NCBI RefSeq assembly: GCF_050942215.1
Contig: NZ_CP192056.1
Span: 4,898,001-4,962,000 of the forward strand
From: Sphaerimonospora sp050942215
Lineage (GTDB): Bacteria > Actinomycetota > Actinomycetes > Streptosporangiales > Streptosporangiaceae
Direction of reading: 5' to 3'
Length of the DNA: 64,000 nucleotides
Under the pieces are notes generated by a model. That model was given only the letters and a program-made list of their open reading frames with translations, made no database searches and was not told the origin of the DNA. The stretch's first letter is position 1. The number at the start of each line of letters is the position of its first letter. A program made the position numbers and the translations under genes. Of this stretch, positions 43,192-52,075 are shown in pieces.

Positions 43192-45360
43192 ATGACGGCT
43201 CCCGACACCGCCCCCACGGAAAGCGACCCGGCGGAAAGCGACCCGGCGGAAAGCGACCCGGCCGGGACGACCACGGCGGGGACATCCGCTGGAGGGACGA
43301 CCACGGCGGGAACGTCCCCGACCGAGACGAACACAGCCGGGACGGCCACCACAGGGACGACCCCCACGGCGGAGACGGCCACCACGGCGGGGACGACCGC
43401 CATGGGGACCACCACCACGGCGGAGACGGACACAGCAGAGACCATCACGGCGGAGACGACCGCCAAGGGGACGATTCCGGCCGAGGATCTCGACGATGAC
43501 GACCTGCCGTCCCTGGCCGAGATCGACTCGCCACAGTGGTTCCGCCATGCGGACACGATGGCCGGGATCGGGTTCCTCACCGTGGCGCGCAGGCTACCCG
43601 GCCTGATCCGCCAGGCGCTCGGCATGGCGTGGCAGGCGAGCCCACGCGACACGATCGCCACCGTGACGTTGAGCATGCTCGGCGGCGTCTTCACGGCCTT
43701 CGGCCTGCTGGCCACCACCGGCGCGCTCACCGCTCTCTTCGAGGCGGGCCCGACTCCCGACCGGGTCCGCGCCGCGCTGCCCAGTCTGCTGCTGGTCGGC
43801 GCGGCCGCTGTCATGCGGACCCTGCTCCAGTCGGGCGCCGGCTGGGCTCAGTCCCGGTTGGGCCCCCAGGTAAGCCGCATCACCGAGACCCGCCTCTACG
43901 GCCTGACCAGCCAGGTCGACCTCGTCTGCTTCGACGACCCGGAGTTCCACGACTCCCTTCAGCGTGCCCGGCTGCGCGGGATGGCGATGGCCGACACCGT
44001 CGTGGACACCGCGATCGACGCGGTCACCGGCGTGGTCGGGATCGCCGCGGCGGCCGGAGTCCTCGGCGTGCTCCACCCCGTGCTTCTGCCGCTCCTCCTG
44101 CTGGCCGTCGTCCCCGACGCATGGGCGGCGATCCGCGCGGCTCGGATGAGATACGCCACCGATCTTCTGCTCGTGCCGGCCCGCCGCCGCAAGTGGATCA
44201 TCTCGGACCTGCTCGCGGACAAGGACACCGCCGCCGAGGTCCGGACGTTCACCATGCGCGGCTTCCTGCTGCGGATGCACGACCGGGTAGCCCGGGGCGA
44301 GCAGAAGGTGATGATCGACCTGGCCCGCCGGCAGACGGTCGCCAGGATCGTCGGCGAGGCGCTCAGCGGCATCGGTCAGGGCGTCGTCTATGTGGCGCTC
44401 GGCGTGCTCCTCGCGGTCGGCGCCGTGCCTCTCGCCGTGGCCGGCACCGCCGTGCTCGCCATCCGCTCGGGCCAGTCATCGCTGGCGAACTTCATGTTCG
44501 CGACCAACCGGCTCTATGAGGAAGGGCTCTATTTCACGGATTTTCTCGACTTCGTGGCCCAGGCTCAGGCGCGGATCCCGACGCACCGGTCCGGGGAGGC
44601 CCCCGCCGATTTCCGTCGCATCTCGGTGGAGGACGTGCTCTTCTCCTATCCCGGCGCCGACAGACCGGCACTACGTGGCGTGTCCGTACGGATCGACCAG
44701 GGCGAGGTCGTGGCCCTCGTCGGAGAGAACGGCTCGGGCAAGACCACATTGGCCAAGATCCTCGCCGGGCTGTACGAGCCGGACACCGGCCGCGTCATGT
44801 GGGACGAAACAGACGTGAGCGGGGTGGACCCGCATCGGCTCAGGGGCCGGATCGCGGTGATCGCCCAGGATCACACCAGATGGCCGCTCACGGCCCGGCA
44901 CAACATCACGATGGGCATGGAGAAGGGCGGGGACGCGGTGATCCGCGCCGCCGAGGTCGCCGGAGCCGACCAGGTCATCGAGGAGCTTCCGTACGGCTAT
45001 CGCACGCTGCTCGACCGCCGTTTCAAAGACGGGCACGAGTTGTCCGGCGGACAGTGGCAGCGCATCGCGATCGCCCGCGGCTTCTATCGGGACGCGCCGC
45101 TGCTGATCTGCGACGAACCCACGGCGGCACTGGACGCCCGCGCCGAGTACGCACTGTTCGAGCGGATCAGACGGCACGCCGACGGCCGCACGGTCCTGCT
45201 CATCACGCACCGGCTCGCCAGCGTGCGCTACGCCGACCGGATCTACGTGCTCGATCACGGTGAGGTCGTGGAACATGGCACACATCAGGAACTGATGGCC
45301 CTCGATGGCCTCTACGCCGATCTGTACGGACTACAGGCTCAGGCGTACCAGACGACCTGA
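43192..45360 (+). CDS. ABC transporter, permease-ATPase half-exporter with repetitive N-terminus
   Basis: 722 residues from the ATG at 43192; a GTG 23 codons upstream is in frame. The first ~95 residues are low-complexity Thr/Ala/Gly/Glu (ESDPAESDPAESDPA, TTTAGTSAGGTTTAGT). A six-helix membrane domain follows (~100-450). The ATPase has VVALVGENGSGKTTLAKI (Walker A, ~511), HELSGGQWQRIAIARG (signature, ~617), LLICDEPTAALD (Walker B) and LITHRLASVRYAD (H-loop). Half-size ABC exporters of this kind dimerise to export lipids, peptides or drugs. The N-terminal tail is unusual and may be mis-started or recently expanded. Upstream and convergent to merR. Confidence 0.88.
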   Translation: MTAPDTAPTESDPAESDPAESDPAGTTTAGTSAGGTTTAGTSPTETNTAGTATTGTTPTAETATTAGTTAMGTTTTAETDTAETITAETTAKGTIPAEDLDDDDLPSLAEIDSPQWFRHADTMAGIGFLTVARRLPGLIRQALGMAWQASPRDTIATVTLSMLGGVFTAFGLLATTGALTALFEAGPTPDRVRAALPSLLLVGAAAVMRTLLQSGAGWAQSRLGPQVSRITETRLYGLTSQVDLVCFDDPEFHDSLQRARLRGMAMADTVVDTAIDAVTGVVGIAAAAGVLGVLHPVLLPLLLLAVVPDAWAAIRAARMRYATDLLLVPARRRKWIISDLLADKDTAAEVRTFTMRGFLLRMHDRVARGEQKVMIDLARRQTVARIVGEALSGIGQGVVYVALGVLLAVGAVPLAVAGTAVLAIRSGQSSLANFMFATNRLYEEGLYFTDFLDFVAQAQARIPTHRSGEAPADFRRISVEDVLFSYPGADRPALRGVSVRIDQGEVVALVGENGSGKTTLAKILAGLYEPDTGRVMWDETDVSGVDPHRLRGRIAVIAQDHTRWPLTARHNITMGMEKGGDAVIRAAEVAGADQVIEELPYGYRTLLDRRFKDGHELSGGQWQRIAIARGFYRDAPLLICDEPTAALDARAEYALFERIRRHADGRTVLLITHRLASVRYADRIYVLDHGEVVEHGTHQELMALDGLYADLYGLQAQAYQTT

Positions 45361-45451
45361 ATTCCCCCGAACCCGCTTCCCTCACATCCCCCACGGCCAG
45401 GTGCGGGAACCGCGCCGGGAGGAACCGCGCTCCTCACCGTCCTCCGCGGTC

Positions 45452-45880
45452 TCACATCGTGGCGGGCACGCTCTGTCCACGGACGTCTTCCTGCGCCGAG
45501 ACCCCGGTCAAGACCGGCCCTCCCAGCACGTCCTTGTAATACTGGATCTTCTGACGGACCGCCCCGTGCTTGTGCCGCAGATCCTCGATCTGAGCCTCGA
45601 CCTTGCGGTCGTGCGCCTCCAGCAGGGCGATGCGGTCCCTGATCGTGTGCTCACCCTGCCGTACCAACTGGGCGAAGCGCACCATCTCCGCGATCGGCAT
45701 CCCGGTGTCACGCAGACAGCGGACCATGCCCAGCCAGCTGACATCGTCCTCCGTGAACCGTCGCTGACCGGCCGCGTTACGGCCGATCGGTTCGAGCAAC
45801 CCGATCCGCTCGTAGTAACGAAGGGTGTCGAGGCTGAACCCGGTCTCCTCTACGACCTGTCCTGGTGTGTAGACAACCAC
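45452..45880 (-). CDS. MerR family transcriptional regulator
   Basis: 142 residues from the GTG at 45880. The HTH is VVVYTPGQVVEETGFSLDTL with RYYERIGLLEPIGRNAAGQRRFTEDD, the classic MerR DNA-binding start. A coiled-coil follows (RIALLEAHDRKVEAQIEDLRHKHGAVRQKIQYYKDVL). No metal-binding Cys cluster is present, so it resembles the drug/redox-responsive TipA/AdhR group. It is convergent with the ABC exporter gene and ends at 45452. Confidence 0.85.
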   Translation of the reverse strand: MVVYTPGQVVEETGFSLDTLRYYERIGLLEPIGRNAAGQRRFTEDDVSWLGMVRCLRDTGMPIAEMVRFAQLVRQGEHTIRDRIALLEAHDRKVEAQIEDLRHKHGAVRQKIQYYKDVLGGPVLTGVSAQEDVRGQSVPATM

Positions 45881-46039
45881 GCCACCGATCCTGGCACAGC
45901 AAACGGCGCCATGCGTCCGGCCCGCTCCGGCGGCCATGACGAGCACCGGCACGCTCCTCCTCCCCATGATCGCCCTCCTCCTCCCCGCATGGCTTCTGCT
46001 CTCCGGGCAAGTCCTCCTCGCCGGAACGATTCCTCTCTG

Positions 46040-48802
46040 TCAGCCACTCCGTCCTCCCCTATCCAGAGTGGTCTCCTCCTCAGAGTGGTTCCTGCTCTTT
46101 GTCCGCCTCCGGGACGGCCCCCTCCTCGGCCCGCGCTCTGTCTCCCGGATCGGCCCGGGGGAAAGCTGATCAAGGGCATGCGGGACCGCGTCTCGGCCGG
46201 GCCGCCGTTCACACGGAGGCGGTGTCGGCTCACGTCGGTGTTTTCTGGTGGGTGAGGGGCCGATGTAGGTGAATTCCCAGCGGTCGGGGCCGATCTGGCG
46301 GCGTCGGTAGCGGTCGGGGTGCAGGTCGCGGTCGCGGTTGTGGAATTGGCAGGCGGGGCCGAGTCTGGCCAGGTCGGTGTGGCCGCCTTCGCTCCAGTTG
46401 TCGAGGTGGTCGACTTGGCACATGCTCGCCGGGAGCGGGCAGCCTTTCACCCAGCAGGTGTCGTAGCGGGCGGCGATGGCGCGGCGTTGGGCGGGGGTGG
46501 CCAGGCGGGTTTTGCGGCCCATGTCCAGGACCTGTCCGTCGGCGTTCATGACCAGGCGGACGAGGGTGGAGGTGCGGGCCAGGCGGTGGATGTCGGTGAT
46601 CGGCAGCAACTGCCCGGTGGACAGCAGCAGCCCGGGCAGGGTGCGCAGCACCGACAGCCACCGCCGGTCCCCGGCCTCGCATCCCGCATCCCCGGGCCCA
46701 CCGCCGGTACTCACACCCCCGGCGTCCACGTTTCCGGTTCCGGTCTCGGCGGGAGTGCTGGGTTTGTCACCGCTCCCGGGGGCAGGGTGGACGGAGGTCC
46801 GGCGTGGTTCGGCTGACCTCTCGGTGGGTTGCCCGGGGTCCTGTCCGCAGGGGGGATCACCGCCTGGAGCGGCGTCCCCCCGGCCGTCTCCACGGCCGTC
46901 TCTCCGGCCGGTCCCGGGAAGGGCCCCGGAAATGAAGCCGGAAGCAGGCTCGGGAGCGGATTCGAAAGCAGGCTCGGGAGCGGGGTCGGGAGCGGGGTCG
47001 GGCGTGTGATCAGGGCCGGGGTCCCCACCGGGGTCTTCATCGGTGTCCTCGCGGGTCTCCGGGCCGGTCGCCTTGCCGGTCGCACGCGCCGGGCCATCGC
47101 TCCGAACGGCGTCACCCGGCGTGGCATCACCGGGCGCGGCGTCTTCAGCCACGGGGTCACCAGGCACGGTGTCGCCGGGAGCGGCATCGCCGGGCTGGGC
47201 GTCGTCGGACGTGGTGTCGCCGAGCCTCGCGTTGTCGGGCGTGGCGTCCTCGGACGAGCTGTCTGTGGGCGGGATATCGCCGGGTGGGGTGCTGCCGGGT
47301 GGGGTGTCGCTGAGCCTCGCATCGCCGGGTGCGGACTCGTTGGGAGTGGTGCCGTGAGGGGTGGGGTCGTCGGGGAGGGATTCGGCGTTGATCAACACCA
47401 GGAGTTCGGTGGTGATCTGCTGTTCCAGCAGCGCGATCAGCGCGTCGGCGTTACGGACCCTCAGCGGCCGGTCATCCCCCTGCGCCTTGGGCCTGGCGTA
47501 GGCGTCCAGCAGCGCCCGCAGCCGGGCGGCGGCCTCCCGCGGCAGACGGAACTCCCCCTCCACCCCGCCGGCATCGGTCTCCCGCACCAGCAGAAACCGG
47601 GCATCGAAATCGGCACCGGCATCCCGGAGCTCCCCATCGGGGTCCAGCACCGCGCGGAGATACCGTCCCGCTTTGGCGATCTCCTGCGGGCCGGCCGAGC
47701 CGGCAAGCTCCAGCAGGATCGTCTCGGCCTTGACCGCGTCCGCATCACTGAGCCCGGTGGTGGCCGCGCAGATCGCCGAGACCACCGCCTCGGCCAGGTT
47801 CCCGGCGGCGAAGCGTGCCCGCACCTCAGGCAGGCGTTCCAGCTCGACGCCCAGGGCCACGGTGCGGTAAGCCGCCCGGCGGCTCATCCCGCACACCGAC
47901 CGCAGCCACGTCCTCGTCGAGGCGTGTCCCGCCTGCCGGGCCGCCCCGGCCGCGTGCACCCGCCCGGCACGCAAAGCGATCGCCGCCTCCAGCCGGTCCC
48001 GCGCGAACGCCAGCTCCTCCAGCTGCGCCAGGCACACCTCCACCGCCTCCGGGACAGGAGTCACCGCCACCGCCAGCGCGGCCTCCCGCACCTGACTCAC
48101 CAACGGCCACGACAACACCCCGCCCACATCCACCGCGCCCACCGCGTCCGTGGAACCCGCCGCACACCCATCGCCCAAGCCGTCCGAAGAACCGTCCGTG
48201 TAACCGCTTGAACCATCAGCTGCGGGACCGTCCGAAGAGCCATCCGGAGCATCACTCGAGGGGCCGTCCTCGGAAGCGCCCGAAACATCGCCCGAGACGC
48301 CCTCGCAAGGGGCGTCCGAGGTGCCGTCCGCGACACCGCCCGGAGAATCACCCCCGGGACCGACCGTCGAAACGGCTGAAGCACGATCCGGGGAACCATT
48401 GGAAGGGGTATCCGCAGTCTCAGGGATACGCCGCCAGCGAGCGTCGTCGTCACGGTCGTCGATGCGCGCTTGGGGAGCGACGACTGTAGGAGCCGTACCA
48501 GCGGAGGCGCCATCGACAGAGCCGGTATCACCGGAGCCGCCATCCACCACCCGGCCCAAAGACACACTCTCCACGAGCGTACGGCCGAGGGAAACAGCAG
48601 GAACGGCGGCGAGCCAGTCGGGCCAGCCAGACCACGACGCGGCCCCTCCCCGACCATCGGAGGAGCAGGCAGACGCACGCGCCGACGCCTCGGCCCGCAC
48701 TGCGGCCCACCACTCAGGACCCAGCAGCGGCGACCGATCCCGGAAAGGCGGCGTACCCGAATCGAACGGCCCGAGTGGCTGACTCAGCTCCGCCGGCTCC
48801 AT
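46040..48802 (-). CDS. DUF222/HNH endonuclease (13E12-type) with very long low-complexity inserts
   Basis: 920 residues from the ATG at 48802, which follows GAAGGGGGG. Family core: AQLEELAFARDRLEAAIALR, HASTRTWLRSVCGMSRRAAYR (DUF222, ~230-480) and a C-terminal HNH (CWVKGCPLPASMCQVDHLDNWSEGGHTDLA, PACQFHNRDRDLH, ~780-830). Two inserts set it apart: Ser/Asp/Gly (~130-225, DGSSDGPAADGSSGYTDGSS) and Pro/Asp/Thr (~480-725, for example PGDAAPGDTVPGDP). Members are repeated in actinobacterial genomes and may be mobile-intron or restriction-like. Typical length is about 450 residues, so the inserts double it. Confidence 0.85.
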   Translation of the reverse strand: MEPAELSQPLGPFDSGTPPFRDRSPLLGPEWWAAVRAEASARASACSSDGRGGAASWSGWPDWLAAVPAVSLGRTLVESVSLGRVVDGGSGDTGSVDGASAGTAPTVVAPQARIDDRDDDARWRRIPETADTPSNGSPDRASAVSTVGPGGDSPGGVADGTSDAPCEGVSGDVSGASEDGPSSDAPDGSSDGPAADGSSGYTDGSSDGLGDGCAAGSTDAVGAVDVGGVLSWPLVSQVREAALAVAVTPVPEAVEVCLAQLEELAFARDRLEAAIALRAGRVHAAGAARQAGHASTRTWLRSVCGMSRRAAYRTVALGVELERLPEVRARFAAGNLAEAVVSAICAATTGLSDADAVKAETILLELAGSAGPQEIAKAGRYLRAVLDPDGELRDAGADFDARFLLVRETDAGGVEGEFRLPREAAARLRALLDAYARPKAQGDDRPLRVRNADALIALLEQQITTELLVLINAESLPDDPTPHGTTPNESAPGDARLSDTPPGSTPPGDIPPTDSSSEDATPDNARLGDTTSDDAQPGDAAPGDTVPGDPVAEDAAPGDATPGDAVRSDGPARATGKATGPETREDTDEDPGGDPGPDHTPDPAPDPAPEPAFESAPEPASGFISGALPGTGRRDGRGDGRGDAAPGGDPPCGQDPGQPTERSAEPRRTSVHPAPGSGDKPSTPAETGTGNVDAGGVSTGGGPGDAGCEAGDRRWLSVLRTLPGLLLSTGQLLPITDIHRLARTSTLVRLVMNADGQVLDMGRKTRLATPAQRRAIAARYDTCWVKGCPLPASMCQVDHLDNWSEGGHTDLARLGPACQFHNRDRDLHPDRYRRRQIGPDRWEFTYIGPSPTRKHRREPTPPPCERRPGRDAVPHALDQLSPGPIRETERGPRRGPSRRRTKSRNHSEEETTLDRGGRSG

Positions 48803-48929
48803 GCGCCCCCCTTCCCGACTTCTTACGAGCAATTCCATATCGAAAATCTGTACTAATAGTCTCACGCAAGCCCGTGAATAGCAACTCCCTTCCGCAGCGA
48901 TTAGAAATCACTTAAGGGCCACAAGTACC

Positions 48930-49510
48930 CTTTATTGCAAAGGCCCGAGATGTCGGAAAAGTGACCGACGTCGCCGAAAGTGCGTGGCCAAAGCGCGTCG
49001 CCGAAAGTACGAGGTCCAGTCGTTCATCCAGCTCAACGAGGAAAACGCGGGAAGCACAGACATCACGAAGCTGTGCCGCGAGTGCAGCGGCCGCGGTGTG
49101 CCACTCGGCAGAGGGGGTTTTTCCACCCTGATGGCCTGGTACGGCAGACCGGCGGAGAACAGTGCCTCCGTGGAGCCCGCAGGAGATTACAGCGAAGTGA
49201 TCCACCGGCGGCGGCCGACCCGTGGGGCCGCGGCCAGTGGGTCCGGGTCACCTGGAAACGCCTCCGTACAGGTGGGTGGGCTCCTCCAGCGGCTGCGGCG
49301 TCATGGTGATCCCGGCAAGAGGCCCAGCCCACAAGACCCCCAAGAATCCGCCCGCATGAGCGTGTCGCTCGATGCGGGCGACAACGCGGCCCGGTCAGCA
49401 CCGTTCCACCACATTTGGCGGCTTGCACCGATGTGACGCTCCGAGCCAGAATCGCCGACTGCCCCGGCAGCCCGCCGGAGGAGCCATCCAGGGGCATGTC
49501 CGGGAAGAGA
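48930..49510. other. Gene-poor stretch with a strong hairpin
   Basis: I see no credible gene. Short frames on both strands are compositionally mixed. A hairpin at 49349-49380 pairs CGCCCGCAT with ATGCGGGCG and GAGCG with CGCTC around a TGT loop, with one bulge. It may end transcription coming from either side. Confidence 0.5.
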
Positions 49511-49532
49511 CGACCGGTGTGAGTGTCTAGAT

Positions 49533-49859
49533 CTAGAGCGGCTGCCGGGTCTCGGAGGCGATCCAGTCGAGATAGGCGGTGAGCCCGCCCTCGATCGGCA
49601 GTGCGACGATCTCGGGAGTCTCGTACGGATGCTCCGCGCGGATGTGCTCGGTCAGCCGGTCGACCGAATCACCTGTCGTCTTCAGCAGCAGCAGGAACTC
49701 GTCGGCGGTCTCGACCCGGCCCTCCCACCAGTACGTGCTGACGATGGGCCCGACGAGCTGGGCGCATGCCGCGAGCCGGGCCTCGACTGCGGAACGGGCG
49801 AGCGAGGCGGCCGTGTCCCGATCGTCGACGGCGACCTGAACCTGCACGTACTCCCCCAT
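49533..49859 (-). CDS. cutA: CutA-type divalent cation tolerance protein
   Basis: 108 residues, the usual CutA length. The family motifs are DRDTAASLARSAVEARLAACAQ, GPIVSTYWWEGRVETADEFLLLLKT (Trp-rich trimer interface) and HPYETPEIVALPIEGG. CutA forms a very stable trimer linked to copper and other divalent ion tolerance; its exact biochemical role is not settled. The ATG at 49859 is 8 bases after GGAGGG. An ATG five codons upstream has no proper spacing. Confidence 0.92.
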   Translation of the reverse strand: MGEYVQVQVAVDDRDTAASLARSAVEARLAACAQLVGPIVSTYWWEGRVETADEFLLLLKTTGDSVDRLTEHIRAEHPYETPEIVALPIEGGLTAYLDWIASETRQPL

Positions 49860-49945
49860 CTGGAATCCCTCCATCTCCTACACATGCCGACCGTACCCGG
49901 CGGCCGCACATGGCGACGTCGGCCCGACGAGGACATTCTCCCCGG

Positions 49946-50749
49946 TCAGTCGTTGGCGGCTCCGCCGGCGAAGAAGCCGGCCAGCGCTGGGGCCAGCACG
50001 GTGGCCGGCACACCATGCCACTCCCCCTTGAGGATCACATGGCGGCCCAGGGGAAGCGCCGCCGCCACATCCGCGGCCCACATGTTCATCCGGTCGTCGC
50101 TGGATGTGCTGCCGACGACCAGGGCCGGCACGGTCACGGACCGGAGAGTGGTGTGAGAGACGGCCGAGGTCATCCGAAGGTCGTAGGCGAGGGTGTGCGC
50201 GATGGCCGTCAACATCGGAAAGAAGGGGTCCTGCCGGATACCGGCGACCATCTCGGGCGGGGCGCCGATGCTCGTGTGGAAATGCTCGACCGCCTCGTCC
50301 CGGCGACCGGCGGCGACGAGCTCTTCGATCTCGGCGGCGAGGTCGTGCTCGGCCTCGGGGCCGCTTTCTCTCCACCGATGATGGAGGTCGATCGGCGGTT
50401 CGAGGAGTGAGAGCATCGAGATCGGCAGTCCGGCCGCGGCTCCGAGCAGGGCCAGCGCCGCGCCGGAGGAGAACCCGTGGACGAACGCCGATCCGCCGCT
50501 CGCCGCTATCACGGCCGCGAGATCCTCCAGCTCCCGTTCCACGGCGTACGGCGGGGTGTCGCCGCTCTCCCCACGCCCACGCCTGTCGTAGATCACAACG
50601 GTGAACCTGCCGGCCAGGTGACCGGCGAGGGACCGCATCGGCCCGAGCCGGCGGAAGCCGCTCGCCCCGTCGACCAGTACGAGCGCGGGCCCGCTCCCCA
50701 TCTGTTCGAAAGCGATCCGGGTGCCGTCGCCCGAGGTCACAGTGGCCAT
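49946..50749 (-). CDS. Alpha/beta hydrolase
   Basis: 267 residues. VTSGDGTRIAFEQMGSGPAL starts the fold; VLVDGASGFRRLGPM and VVIYDRRGRGESGDTPPY are typical. The nucleophile elbow is FVHGFSSGAALALLGAA (Ser in GFSSG). An Asp in VVGSTSSDDRM and a His in KGEWHGVPATVLAP complete the likely triad. Substrate unknown. It is on the same strand as tetR, whose gene lies 86 bp upstream, so the two may be transcribed together. Confidence 0.87.
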   Translation of the reverse strand: MATVTSGDGTRIAFEQMGSGPALVLVDGASGFRRLGPMRSLAGHLAGRFTVVIYDRRGRGESGDTPPYAVERELEDLAAVIAASGGSAFVHGFSSGAALALLGAAAGLPISMLSLLEPPIDLHHRWRESGPEAEHDLAAEIEELVAAGRRDEAVEHFHTSIGAPPEMVAGIRQDPFFPMLTAIAHTLAYDLRMTSAVSHTTLRSVTVPALVVGSTSSDDRMNMWAADVAAALPLGRHVILKGEWHGVPATVLAPALAGFFAGGAAND

Positions 50750-50834
50750 CCTGCTCTCCTCTGTTCGGCCCCCCCGACGCTACCCACCGCCACCGACATC
50801 CGGCGTCACCTCCGCCGGCGGGCCTTCCGCACCG

Positions 50835-51521
50835 CTACGGAAGATGAAGGGACAGGTAGCGACGGACCAGGCGCTTGCACTCGGCGATCAGCTCGGGGTC
50901 GCCCTCGGGGTCGGCACGGAAAGCGAGCTTGAGCACGGCGTCGGCGGCCTCGACGGCGACCAGGAACGCCCGGCCCAGCGCTTCGTTCCGTGGCAGGCCG
51001 AGCAGCTCGACCGTGAGCGTGCGCATCCGATCCGCCACCACCGCGTTGTTCTCCAGCGCCGCGTCGAGCATCCGTTTGGTACCGGGCAGCGCGGGACCTC
51101 CGGGGGCGGCCGGCACCTCACCGAAATCCACCACGCCGAATCCGGGGGTGGTCCGCTTCATCTGTACGAACTCGTCGATCGCGAGATCCACGACGTCGGT
51201 CCAGTCGGAGATCCGCTCGACGGCGAGCCGACCGGCCAGGCGGTCCAGGAACGCGTCGAGGTTGCGCAGCGCGAGAGCGCGTACCAGTGCCTGCTTGTCG
51301 CTGAAGAACTGGTAGAACGTGCCGATCGGCACCTCGGCCCGGCGCGCGACCTCCTTGGTCGTCAGACTGTCGTAGCCGAGCTCGTCGAGCAGGCGCGCGC
51401 ACTCGTCCAGCATCCGCTCGACGCGTTCCTGGCTGCGGCGCTGCGCGGGGCGACGCCGAAAGGTTTCCCCGGAGATCGTTCCCCCCGCTCCGATGGAGAC
51501 TTCGCCCGAGACCTTCATCAT
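50835..51521 (-). CDS. TetR family transcriptional regulator
   Basis: 228 residues from an ATG pair at 51521/51518. The HTH is TTKEVARRAEVPIGTFYQFFSDKQALVRA (with the family's F-Y-x-F-F-x-x-K-x-x-L). It is preceded by a polar N-terminal arm (RRRPAQRRSQERVERMLDEC). The ligand domain is helical. A 10-bp inverted repeat lies 34 bp before the start. It is divergent from a GH1 relic and probably co-transcribed with the downstream hydrolase gene. Confidence 0.88.
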   Translation of the reverse strand: MMKVSGEVSIGAGGTISGETFRRRPAQRRSQERVERMLDECARLLDELGYDSLTTKEVARRAEVPIGTFYQFFSDKQALVRALALRNLDAFLDRLAGRLAVERISDWTDVVDLAIDEFVQMKRTTPGFGVVDFGEVPAAPGGPALPGTKRMLDAALENNAVVADRMRTLTVELLGLPRNEALGRAFLVAVEAADAVLKLAFRADPEGDPELIAECKRLVRRYLSLHLP

Positions 51522-51554
51522 TGGGACATTGTCTCCCCACTTGCCTGCACGACA

Positions 51555-51581
51555 GATAACATGACGCGTACTCATGTTATC
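51555..51581. promoter_or_regulatory. Inverted-repeat operator of tetR
   Basis: GATAACATGA (51555-51564) and TCATGTTATC (51572-51581) are perfectly complementary around a 7-nt spacer. The position between tetR and the divergent relic suits a TetR binding site and autoregulation. Confidence 0.75.
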
Positions 51582-51611
51582 GGCCCGCATCGTCCGTAGG
51601 AGGGCTCGGAC

Positions 51612-51992
51612 ATGTTCCTCTGGGGTACGGCCACCGCTTCCTAGCAGATAGAGGGAGCCGTCGACGAGGACGGCCGCGGGCCTTCCATCTGGGACACCTT
51701 CTCCCACGAACCCGGCCGGACCCGGGAGGGCCACACCGGGGACGTGGCAACGGCTGCTCTTATGAGGGTATCGACGACCAGGAGAGGATCGCCTACCTGG
51801 ACGGCCACATCGCGGCCGTACGCGCGGCCGAGGGCGTGGACGTCCGGGGCTACTTCGTCTGGTCGCTGCTGGACGACTTCGAATGGGCGGAGGGCTATCA
51901 CCAGCGTTTCGGCCTGGTGCACGTCGACTTCGAAACCCAGAAGCGCACGCCCAAGGCGTCCTATCACTGGCCGAAAGATTTGATCTCGAACC
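51612..51992 (+). pseudogene. Relic of a GH1 beta-glucosidase gene
   Basis: The start FLWGTATAS, then TAG in place of Tyr, then QIEGAVDEDGRGPSIWDTFS and GRTREGHTGDVA is the N-terminus of family 1 glycoside hydrolases. At about 51749 the frame jumps to NGCSYEG, DQERIAYLDGHIAAVRAAEG and YFVWSLLDDFEWAEGYHQRFGL, the C-terminal part. About 300 residues, including both catalytic Glu, are deleted. It is non-functional: one stop, one frame change and one large deletion. Confidence 0.88.
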
Positions 51993-52075
51993 GGGGCACG
52001 GAGGCCCCGAGCGTCGAAAAACACGGGGCACCGAAAAGACCCAAAGCACGCAAAAGGCTCAGAGCACGGAAACGC

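Noticed and set aside
45936..46169. Small hydrophobic ORF between merR and the DUF222 gene
   Set aside because: Overlaps the 3' end of the DUF222 gene on the other strand and has no recognisable family; hydrophobicity may follow from the CTC-rich DNA.
48984..49436. Coding region between DUF222 and cutA genes
   Set aside because: No domain or consistent codon pattern could be seen on either strand; the stretch includes a strong hairpin.
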